Source: Kiritimatiellia bacterium (GTDB lineage: Bacteria; Verrucomicrobiota; Kiritimatiellia; RFP12; UBA1067). Taken from it: 6,305 nt of DNA. The stretch's first letter is position 1. Each line of letters opens with the position of its first letter. The DNA is taken from positions 1 through 6,305 of the forward strand of contig JAKSOX010000117.1 in NCBI GenBank assembly GCA_024405335.1, read 5' to 3'. The notes under the pieces were generated by a model. That model had not been told where the DNA came from. It did not search any database and worked only from the letters and a program-made list of their open reading frames with translations. Of this stretch, positions 1 through 5,533 are shown one piece after another. The translations under genes and the position numbers were made by a program.

Positions 1-48
1 TTTTTCCAGCGCGCGCTGGCGTTCGACGATCGCATCCGCGTCAGACAC
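1..48 (-). CDS. Start of an unidentified gene, last in the com operon (partial)
   Basis: Only the first 16 codons lie in the window. Reading the minus strand from position 48 gives GTG TCT GAC GCG GAT, translating as MSDADAIVERQRALEK, open to the window edge. The GTG start lies inside the end of the comEC-like gene, an 8-bp overlap in a different frame. A GGAGG ribosome site sits 8 bases upstream (57-61), well placed for this start, and the overlap implies translational coupling to comEC. The peptide is charged and helix-like, with no predicted membrane segment. It does not look like the metallo-beta-lactamase domain that would complete a full-length ComEC. No family can be named from 16 residues. 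A TTG codon slightly upstream in the same frame is a possible but less well-spaced alternative start. Confidence 0.6.
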   Translation of the reverse strand, partial: MSDADAIVERQRALEK

Positions 49-1642
49 GTTTTCCGCCTCCGGCAAGCAACCCGGCCGTCCACGACCGCGCACGGGCGGA
101 ACTGCACGCATACAACGCCAACAGCGACGCGTACCATGCGGCGCACGCTCCGACTCCCCAGGGTTCGACCCGCATCGACGCGCCGGGCCAGGCCGCGACG
201 CGTTCCGACACGCACGCCATGATCCAAGTGCAACACGCCGCCGCGTTGTTGAACGCGCAAGCGGGGAGCGCCAACCCGCAGGATCCAGCCAAAGCGCCCG
301 CAAGTCCGAACGCCACGACCAACGACGACAGCGGCACCACGACGAGGTTGGCCGCCAAACCTCCCACCGTGAACCGCGAAAACGCGCAGACCGCTATCGG
401 CGTTCCGGCCAGCCACGCCGCAGCGGAAATTCCCGCGCCGTCCAACACGCCCTGCGCGCGGCGGATCCAGGCGCGAATCGTCCTGGCGCTTTCTGGATCT
501 TCTTCCGTCGCCGCGCGCGAACATCTGGACGCCAGCACGTCCGAGAACGGCGAACCGAACAGCGCCGTCCGCCGCAACCACAGCACGATTCCGAGCATGA
601 CCGCAAACGACAGCGTGCATCCCAGGTCGAACGCCAACGCCGGCGACAGCGCATACACGCACGCGGCCGTGACGCCCCAGGCCGCCAACGCGTCCGGCCT
701 TCGGCCGAACATGGGAGCCGCCAGCGCGATGGCGCCCATGGACAACGCGCGCACCGCGCTCGGGCGGGCGCCGGTCAGCAACACGTACGCGGCGGCCAAA
801 GGCAGCACGATCAAGTTTTTCCGGACGCAGGACATCCCCGGAACCAGCTGCAGAAAAGTCTTCAACAACGCCATCGCCAACATCACGTGCAACCCGGAAA
901 TGGCGAACACGTGCACCGTTCCCGCGGCCGCGAACGCGGCTTTCCTGGCCGGCGGCATCTCGGCGCGCCGCCCGAACACGATCGCCTGCACCAGTCCGGA
1001 AAGTTCGGGACTCCACGAAACGCCCGCGCATGACGCCCGCGCCAATTTCGCCGACAAGCGCGCGTAAACGCCTCGCGCGCCCGACTCGCCGGCCTCCCGC
1101 ACGCGAACGGCGTCGTCCGGACGCAACACCCACAGCGCGTGCCGGGAATAGCGCGCGTAGCCGTCGCCGGGCGCCTTCAACCAACCGCGGCACCTCCACG
1201 TCTCGCCCTCCTCGGGCGCGCCGGCGGCGGCGGCCAAAGGCGCGAACACCTTGACCGGCAAATCCCCGACGCGCGACAGGAATTCCACCCGTCGCCCGTG
1301 GCGCTTCAAATCGCGCGTCAACCGCACCGCGCCTTCGACGCGCAACTCGTATTCCGGCGCGCCGCCGTCGGCGCCGCGCTCCATCGCGCGGCCCAGCAGC
1401 GATTTGCGCGCGTCTTCCGCCCGCCACGCCAGCACCGCGCCCGCGGCGAAGACAAGCGGCAGCCACGCGCGTTTCAGCCGCCACGCCCACGCCGCAACGG
1501 CAGCGTGCGCGAGAACGCACCCCGCGATGCGCCAAAGACCGCTCCCGTCCGTCAACGCGAATCCGGCCGCTTCGCCGCCGACCAACGCGAACGCGGCGGC
1601 CGTCGGCGACCAGCCGGAACCGATTTTTCCCGCAAAGCCCAT
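41..1642 (-). CDS. comEC: ComEC/Rec2-family DNA-uptake channel protein without MBL domain
   Basis: ComEC is the inner-membrane channel through which single-stranded DNA enters the cytoplasm during natural transformation. The 533-aa product has hydrophobic N-terminal segments (about residues 15-73), a soluble region rich in strands (about 95-180, the position of the DUF4131/OB-like domain), then the Competence domain. Its signature blocks are visible: HVFAISGLHVMLA (244-256), LLTGARPSAVRA (288-299), DLGCTLSFAVMLGI (339-352) and NLVVVPLSSLVV (432-443). The protein stops after the last membrane segment (about 497-513). The C-terminal metallo-beta-lactamase domain of long ComEC proteins is absent and does not follow as a separate reading frame within the window. 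The ATG is 3 bp after the comM stop codon, so the two are very probably co-transcribed; its own ribosome site is weak (GGA, 8 bases upstream). The family call is firm. A role in transformation is inferred from the family and the comM neighbour. Confidence 0.93.
   Translation of the reverse strand: MGFAGKIGSGWSPTAAAFALVGGEAAGFALTDGSGLWRIAGCVLAHAAVAAWAWRLKRAWLPLVFAAGAVLAWRAEDARKSLLGRAMERGADGGAPEYELRVEGAVRLTRDLKRHGRRVEFLSRVGDLPVKVFAPLAAAAGAPEEGETWRCRGWLKAPGDGYARYSRHALWVLRPDDAVRVREAGESGARGVYARLSAKLARASCAGVSWSPELSGLVQAIVFGRRAEMPPARKAAFAAAGTVHVFAISGLHVMLAMALLKTFLQLVPGMSCVRKNLIVLPLAAAYVLLTGARPSAVRALSMGAIALAAPMFGRRPDALAAWGVTAACVYALSPALAFDLGCTLSFAVMLGIVLWLRRTALFGSPFSDVLASRCSRAATEEDPESARTIRAWIRRAQGVLDGAGISAAAWLAGTPIAVCAFSRFTVGGLAANLVVVPLSSLVVAFGLAGALAGSCGLALPACAFNNAAACCTWIMACVSERVAAWPGASMRVEPWGVGACAAWYASLLALYACSSARARSWTAGLLAGGGKRV
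57..61 (-). promoter_or_regulatory. Ribosome binding site GGAGG for the partial gene at 1-48
   Basis: The minus strand reads CCGGAGGCGGAAAACGTG. GGAGG is followed by an 8-base spacer and then the GTG at 48-46. The site lies within the last codons of the comEC-like gene. It is the main evidence that a new gene begins here. Confidence 0.6.
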
Positions 1643-1645
1643 GCG

Positions 1646-3196
1646 TCACGTCCAATACGACCTGTCGAGCGCGCGCCATCCGGCCGCCGCGTCGACGTCC
1701 TCCACCTGCACGGTTTCGTGTCCTTCGAGATCGGCCACCGTGCGCGCGACCTTGAGCACGCGGTCGTAGGCCCTCGCCGACAAATCCAGTTCCGTCAACC
1801 TGTCGCGCAGCATGCGCTGGGCGTCCTTGTCCAACTTGCAGTACCGCGCCACGTCGCGCGATCGCATGTTCGCGTTGCAAAGCACTTCCGGATCGTCCGC
1901 GAATCGCCGCCGCTGGATTTCCCTTGCGCGAATGACGCGTGCGCGTATCGAAGCCGACGACTCGCCCGGCGGCAGTTCCGCCAGTTCTTCGTACGTGACG
2001 GGGGCGACTTCTATCTGCAGGTCTATGCGATCCAAAAGCGGACCCGAGATGCGGTTGCGGTAATCCATGCGTTTCCGCGAAGAGCACCGGCATTGGTGGC
2101 GGGCGTCCCCCCAATATCCGCATGGGCACGGGTTCATCGCCGCCACCAGCATGAACTTGCTCGGATAATCGCACGTCGCCGCAGCCCGGGAGATGGCCAC
2201 GTGGCCGTCTTCCAGCGGCTGGCGCAGGACTTCCAGCGCGGTGCGGGGAAACTCCGGCAGCTCGTCCAAAAACAACACGCCGCGGTGCGCCAACGAAACT
2301 TCGCCGGGAGCAGGACGCGTTCCGCCGCCCAGCAACCCGATCGGAGAGGCCGTGTGGTGCGGCGAGCGGAACGGCCGGTGAACCACCAGCGATTGCGCGG
2401 CCTTGAGTTCCCCCGCCACGGAATGGATGCGCGTCACCTCCAACGCCTCCTCCACTGACATCGGCGGCAAAATGGACGGTATCCGCTTGGCGAGCATCGT
2501 CTTGCCGGTGCCGGGCGGACCAACCATGAGAATGTTGTGGCCGCCGGCCACCGCGACTTCTATGGCGCGCTTGGCCGTGTATTGTCCTTTCACGTCGGCG
2601 AAATCGTCCCCCGTGTCCCGTCCGGCGGAAACGAGCCGCGTCAAATCGGTGAAAACCGGCCGCAGCTCGCACTTGCCCTCCAGAAAATCCACCGCTTCGC
2701 GCAGCGTGGCGACGGGGTAGACCGAAATGCCGTTCACCACCGACGCCTCGTCGGCGTTTTCCGTCGGCACCAAAACGCCTTTCTTGCCGATCCTGCGCAT
2801 CTCCAGGACGATGGGCAGCACTCCGCGGATGCGGCGCACCGCCCCCGACAGCGCCAACTCGCCGACGAGTCCCCATTCATCCAGGTCGGGGCAACGCGCT
2901 TTCCCCGCCGCCGCCAACAACGCCACCGCCATGGGCAAGTCGTACAGGGGGCCTTCCTTCCGCACGTCGGCCGGCGCCAGGTTGACCGTGACGCACGACT
3001 CCAGATGCGGATAACCCGAATTGGAAATCGCCGTGGACACGCGGTCCTTGGCTTCTTTGACGGCGGCGTCAGGCAAGCCCACGATCGTGAACTGCGGCAC
3101 GCCGCCGGACGCGCACACCTCGATTTCCACCGACCGCGCGCCGACACCGCACACGGCGCCGGAATAGCACCTCGCCAAACGCAAACAATTTTTCAC
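1646..3196 (-). CDS. comM: ComM/YifB-family Mg-chelatase-like AAA+ ATPase
   Basis: ComM is a hexameric AAA+ motor that drives branch migration when incoming DNA recombines with the chromosome during transformation. The 516-aa product has the usual family length and order. An N-terminal ChlI/Lon-protease-like fold carries FTIVGLPDAAVKEAKDRV (36-53) and VNLAPADVRKEGPLYDLP (71-88). The AAA+ core has Walker A GPPGTGKT (226-233), the block RPFRSPHHTAS (274-284), Walker B GVLFLDELPEF (306-316), the cysteine group MNPCPCG (354-360) with CRC (369-371), and SGPLLDRIDLQIEV (384-397) with its conserved arginine. A C-terminal helical lid follows. Translation starts at GTG, whose bases overlap the TGA stop of the DUF2851 gene (GTGA, 3193-3196). 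GGAAGG lies 7 bases upstream. The start fits the family, since homologues begin just before the LARCYSGAV block. All key ATPase residues are present, so it should be active. Confidence 0.97.
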   Translation of the reverse strand: MKNCLRLARCYSGAVCGVGARSVEIEVCASGGVPQFTIVGLPDAAVKEAKDRVSTAISNSGYPHLESCVTVNLAPADVRKEGPLYDLPMAVALLAAAGKARCPDLDEWGLVGELALSGAVRRIRGVLPIVLEMRRIGKKGVLVPTENADEASVVNGISVYPVATLREAVDFLEGKCELRPVFTDLTRLVSAGRDTGDDFADVKGQYTAKRAIEVAVAGGHNILMVGPPGTGKTMLAKRIPSILPPMSVEEALEVTRIHSVAGELKAAQSLVVHRPFRSPHHTASPIGLLGGGTRPAPGEVSLAHRGVLFLDELPEFPRTALEVLRQPLEDGHVAISRAAATCDYPSKFMLVAAMNPCPCGYWGDARHQCRCSSRKRMDYRNRISGPLLDRIDLQIEVAPVTYEELAELPPGESSASIRARVIRAREIQRRRFADDPEVLCNANMRSRDVARYCKLDKDAQRMLRDRLTELDLSARAYDRVLKVARTVADLEGHETVQVEDVDAAAGWRALDRSYWT

Positions 3197-4335
3197 GGTT
3201 CCACCTTCCTTTCCGAACAGAGCGCATTTTCACACCAAGCGGCCAACGGACAACCAACGCAGTCGGGACTTGCCGAAAGGCAGTATTCGCGATGAATCTG
3301 AATGAGTCCCTGGAGCAAAACGCCGTTTCGCGAATACAACGCCGGATTGTGGTCGCGCCCGAACAGGCGATGCGCGGCCAAACGCATCGGCGAAGACACG
3401 TCTTCGGGCGGCAGCCAAAACGGCGGCTCCTTCAGCGCACCGCGCGCCAACGCATACGGAACGACCACGTTCGCCACCACGGCGGCGGCGCGGCCGCAAC
3501 CCAAATGCCGCGGCTTGCCGCCCGTGAAGACGGCGGCGGCGTCTTCGATCCGCAAGCCCGGCGCGTTGCCGGGACGGCCGTTCGCGGTCCAAGGCCGTTC
3601 GCGCGCGACTTCCAAAGCCGCCGCGCACTTCAACGCCTCGAACGCAGTTTCCGTTTCGCGCGGCAATTCCGCCAACGGCATGACGCGCCCCAGGAGACGA
3701 AACGCATCCGCGTTTTTCGCGTAGCCGAACGCGGCAAGCACCTCTTCGTAGAACACCTGTTCGGGATTCCCGCGGCGGACAAACGCCGTTTTGAACCGGC
3801 CCGCCTTTTCGAACAAACGGCGACGGCCCGCTTCGCGCAGGATTTCGAGCCCGAAATCGGGATTGCCCCCGAAATGCTTTTCGCACGGACGCGGCGTCTT
3901 CGGAAGATGCGCGTGCGGATAGGCCTGCAAATCGATGTCGCGCGGCGAAAAATCCGGACGGCACCTGAGAACGTCGCCAAGGCAAATCGACACGCAACCG
4001 GGAGGCAACGTGGGCGGCGGAACTCCGCCGCGCCACGTGACGTGCGCGACGACGCCCCGGTAGGCGGCGTCTCCGCCGTGCCCGTGGGCCGTCCAGTCCG
4101 CGGGACGAAGATGGATTTCGACGTCGCCCGAAATGCGGCGGCGGTCGCTCCCCACCTCGAGCAGGGCGCGCCGGAAATCCGGCCCTTCGCCAAGGTTCCA
4201 CGTGCCGGGATCGAGCACCCGCACGAAGGCGCCGCCCTCGGCGCGCAACACGGCAGGCCGCAACGCGGCGTCATACCACAAGGCCTGCACGTGGCGCTCC
4301 GAAATCGGCGATCCCGAATCGCCGAAAGGATTCAA
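3193..4335 (-). CDS. DUF2851-family protein with C-terminal four-cysteine (Fe-S-type) motif
   Basis: A 380-aa protein of the DUF2851 family, whose biochemical role is not known to me. The family signature is in the N-terminal third: GTWNLGEGPDF (44-54), GDVEIHLRPADW (70-81) and HGHGGDAAYRGVVAHVTW (84-101). The middle is helical. The C-terminus carries Cys352, Cys359, Cys362 and Cys368, spaced Cys-X6-Cys-X2-Cys-X5-Cys, the spacing of the [4Fe-4S] loop in endonuclease III and MutY; a further Cys373 follows. The arrangement Pro52-Asp53 then Glu73-X-His75 loosely recalls a PD-(D/E)XK nuclease core, with His in place of Lys (inference). No signal peptide or membrane segment is evident. The start is TTG, overlapping the TGA stop of the upstream gene (TTGA, 4332-4335) and preceded by GGAGGA with a 6-base gap. 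Its stop overlaps the comM start, so it sits between a possible ssDNA-binding protein and the ComM motor. Confidence 0.88.
   Translation of the reverse strand: MNPFGDSGSPISERHVQALWYDAALRPAVLRAEGGAFVRVLDPGTWNLGEGPDFRRALLEVGSDRRRISGDVEIHLRPADWTAHGHGGDAAYRGVVAHVTWRGGVPPPTLPPGCVSICLGDVLRCRPDFSPRDIDLQAYPHAHLPKTPRPCEKHFGGNPDFGLEILREAGRRRLFEKAGRFKTAFVRRGNPEQVFYEEVLAAFGYAKNADAFRLLGRVMPLAELPRETETAFEALKCAAALEVARERPWTANGRPGNAPGLRIEDAAAVFTGGKPRHLGCGRAAAVVANVVVPYALARGALKEPPFWLPPEDVSSPMRLAAHRLFGRDHNPALYSRNGVLLQGLIQIHREYCLSASPDCVGCPLAAWCENALCSERKVEP
3204..3209 (-). promoter_or_regulatory. Ribosome binding site GGAAGG for the GTG start of comM
   Basis: The minus strand reads GGAAGG, then a 7-base spacer (TGGAACC), then GTGA. 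The site decides in favour of the GTG at 3196-3194, which overlaps the preceding stop codon. It lies within the last codons of the DUF2851 gene. Confidence 0.55.
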
Positions 4336-4931
4336 AACGGATCCTCCGGAAATTCGCCCGGATTCGCTTTGGCGGCGGCGGCTGCGCGCGCCGCGCGCGG
4401 ATGGACTTGCGGAATTCCGAAAGCCACGTAATGAAGCGCTCCTTCGACGGATTGGGCGAACCCCAACGCCTCGCTCATGGAAAACAAAAAACTCACGCGC
4501 ACCAGGTCGCCGCCGAAAGATTTGCGCGAAACCTCGAAAACGAAACCCGGCACGGGGTCGATGCGGTGCTCCAGGCGGATTATCGTGTTCGCTTTCGCCG
4601 AACGGTGGAAAAGGCCTTTGCCGTCCGCCACGCTTTCACGGCACCCGCGGAACACTTCCAGCATTTGCGCCAAGTCGCCGATGCGCAGGCAGACGGTGAT
4701 GCGGTTTTGCCAGTCGAACGTCGGGAACGTGCGACAGCCGGCTTCAACGGACCCGACCGTTTTCTGCGCGGCGAACGTCGCGAAAATGCTGCCTTCGACG
4801 TCGTCGTGCGCGGGATGCAGCTCGAACTGAACCGCGCTTCCGCCGCCCTTGGCGTTGGCGTGGAAGTAAGACAATTTCGGGCGGTATGCCGCCACGTTCC
4901 CGGATGCACCTTGTTCGTTTTGCGCGTCCAT
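4332..4931 (-). CDS. Protein of unknown family; possible Whirly-like ssDNA-binding protein with SSB-like tail
   Basis: I do not recognise a named family for this 199-aa soluble protein, first gene of the comM-comEC operon. Visible features: a strand-rich N-terminal half with KLSYFHANAKGGGSAVQFEL (19-38), ATFAAQKTVG (51-60) and FPTFDWQNRITVCL (69-82); a helix GDLAQMLEVFRG (85-96); more strands including TIIRLEHRIDPVPGFVFEVS (116-135) and VRVSFLFS (144-151); and a helix SEALGFAQSVEGALHYVAF (153-171). The order strands-helix-strands-helix, with FDW leading into the strand before the first helix, resembles Whirly-type ssDNA-binding domains (inference from pattern only). An Ala/Pro-rich linker (178-191) leads to the acidic end EFPEDPF, similar in character to the Pro-Phe-ending tip by which bacterial SSB recruits partners. 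The ATG start has AAAGGAG 6 bases upstream. The leader can fold a small hairpin (4955-4970) that leaves this site free. The repeat array at 5010-5094 lies upstream, so this gene probably opens the transcription unit. Confidence 0.8.
   Translation of the reverse strand: MDAQNEQGASGNVAAYRPKLSYFHANAKGGGSAVQFELHPAHDDVEGSIFATFAAQKTVGSVEAGCRTFPTFDWQNRITVCLRIGDLAQMLEVFRGCRESVADGKGLFHRSAKANTIIRLEHRIDPVPGFVFEVSRKSFGGDLVRVSFLFSMSEALGFAQSVEGALHYVAFGIPQVHPRAARAAAAAKANPGEFPEDPF
4342..4347 (-). promoter_or_regulatory. Ribosome binding site GGAGGA for the TTG start of the DUF2851 gene
   Basis: The minus strand reads CCGGAGGATCCGTTTTGA. GGAGGA precedes the TTG start by 6 bases, and the TTG shares its last two bases with the upstream TGA stop. 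This strong site makes the rare TTG start credible. The same bases encode Glu-Asp in the acidic C-terminal tip of the upstream protein, so that tail and the ribosome site constrain each other. Confidence 0.75.
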
Positions 4932-4937
4932 GTTTAA

Positions 4938-4944
4938 CTCCTTT
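4938..4944 (-). promoter_or_regulatory. Ribosome binding site AAAGGAG for the 199-aa protein
   Basis: The minus strand reads AAAGGAG, then TTAAAC, then ATG. The match is strong and the spacing ideal, which fixes the ATG at 4931-4929 as the start. Confidence 0.8.
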
Positions 4945-5009
4945 GTTTTGGACGGAGGACGAATGTCCCCTCAACGCCGAACATGATGCCACAAAACGAA
5001 AAACAAGTG

Positions 5010-5094
5010 GTGTCAAAAGTGTGTCAATTTGATGTCAATTTCGACACACTTTTGACACAATTCTGACACAATTGACACACTTTTGACACAATTC
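5010..5094 (-). repeat. Array of eight TGACA/TGTCA sites at about 11-bp spacing with one orientation switch (probable operator region)
   Basis: On the plus strand, TGTCA starts at 5011, 5022 and 5033, exactly 11 bp apart. The reverse motif follows at 5042 (variant CGACA), 5053, 5064, 5073 and 5084, with steps of 11, 11, 9 and 11 bp. Sites are separated by short A/T tracts (AAAA, AATTT, TTTT, AATT), giving A/T runs about once per helical turn, a pattern associated with DNA curvature. A 21-bp perfect direct repeat lies at 5043-5063 and 5074-5094. The 20 bp at 5010-5029 are a perfect inverted repeat of 5070-5089, and 5010-5025 of 5043-5058. The array lies between the rplT terminator and the com-type operon, ending 79 bp before its first start codon. 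It therefore most likely belongs to that operon's promoter region. Minus-strand TTGACA hexamers at 5038-5033, 5027-5022 and 5016-5011 could serve as -35 elements, but I see no convincing -10 at the right distance. Confidence 0.75.
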
Positions 5095-5102
5095 GAAAAA
5101 CG

Positions 5103-5138
5103 AAAAAAGAAGAACCGCCGCAAAAGCGGCGGTTCTTC
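5103..5138 (-). terminator. Intrinsic terminator of the rpmI-rplT unit
   Basis: On the minus strand a 13-bp perfect GC-rich stem (5138-5126 with 5121-5109) closes a TTTT loop. It is followed at once by TTTTTT (5108-5103) and, after CG, another five T (5100-5096). It begins 28 bp past the rplT stop codon. This is a textbook Rho-independent terminator and separates the ribosomal-protein genes from the operon downstream. The plus strand has no matching T-run, so it appears to be one-directional. Confidence 0.92.
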
Positions 5139-5166
5139 CTTCTGGCGCCAAGCCAAAAGCGGCTTT

Positions 5167-5517
5167 TCAGGCGTTCTTCGCGATTTCGACGAGCGTCTTG
5201 AAACCCGCCGGATCCTGAATCGCGATTTCGCTGAGCATCTTGCGGTTGATGATCACGCCGGCCTTGATGAGTCCGGCCATGAACTTCGAATAGCTGATGC
5301 CTTCCGCGCGGGTCGCCGCGTTGACGCGGCCGATCCAGAGCTGGCGGAAATCGCGCTTCTTGAGCTTGCGGTGGATCGTCGCGAGTTTCTTCGCGCGGTC
5401 GACCGCCTCCATCGCCTGGCGGATGTTTTTGGAACGGGGACCGCGGAAACCCTTCGCGCGCTCGAGGACGTTGCGGCGGCGCTGACGGGAAGCGGGGGCG
5501 TTGGTTGCACGAGACAT
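5167..5517 (-). CDS. rplT: 50S ribosomal protein L20
   Basis: L20 binds 23S rRNA early in large-subunit assembly, and in several bacteria it also represses its own operon by binding the mRNA leader. The 116-aa product has normal family length. Its very basic N-terminal arm contains RQRRRNVLERAKGFRG (11-26). The globular part contains KRDFRQLWIGRVNAA (54-68), GISYSKFMAGL (73-83), and AGVIINRKMLSEIAI (86-100). The ATG is preceded by AAAGGAGG at an 8-base distance. It lies 15 bp after the rpmI stop, so the two genes are co-transcribed. A strong terminator follows. Nothing is missing or unusual in the sequence. Confidence 0.98.
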   Translation of the reverse strand: MSRATNAPASRQRRRNVLERAKGFRGPRSKNIRQAMEAVDRAKKLATIHRKLKKRDFRQLWIGRVNAATRAEGISYSKFMAGLIKAGVIINRKMLSEIAIQDPAGFKTLVEIAKNA

Positions 5518-5525
5518 TGTTCTTT

Positions 5526-5533
5526 CCTCCTTT
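5526..5533 (-). promoter_or_regulatory. Ribosome binding site AAAGGAGG for rplT
   Basis: The minus strand reads TTTTAAAGGAGG upstream of rplT, 8 bases before the ATG. The first base of this site is the last base of the rpmI TAA stop codon (5535-5533), so ribosomes ending rpmI arrive directly on the rplT start region. Confidence 0.75.

Noticed and set aside
219..1067. Open frame of 282 codons on the plus strand antisense to comEC
   Set aside because: Low-complexity Ala/Asn/Pro/Thr product, no recognisable domain, and lies opposite a clear ComEC reading frame; expected by-product of GC-rich coding DNA.
1139..2458. Open frame of 439 codons on the plus strand
   Set aside because: Arg/Gln/His-rich product spanning the comEC-comM junction on the opposite strand, no domain pattern; a shadow of the real genes.
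3292..4431. Open frame of 379 codons on the plus strand
   Set aside because: Arg/Ala-rich antisense product opposite the DUF2851 gene, whose family motifs and ribosome site support the minus-strand reading.
4401..4937. Open frame of 178 codons on the plus strand opposite the 199-aa protein
   Set aside because: The minus-strand frame has an ideal ribosome site, a stop-start overlap with the next gene and plausible strand/helix patterning; the plus-strand frame has none of these.
4971..5038. Complete sigma-70-type promoter using the TTGACA hexamers on the minus strand
   Set aside because: TTGACA is present three times, but no TATAAT-like hexamer lies 16-18 bases downstream of any copy, so I do not call a specific promoter.
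5010..5094. CRISPR-like or plasmid-iteron interpretation of the repeat array
   Set aside because: Units are about 11 bp with no unique spacers, so not CRISPR. No replication initiator gene or other origin feature is adjacent, and the array sits in a promoter position.
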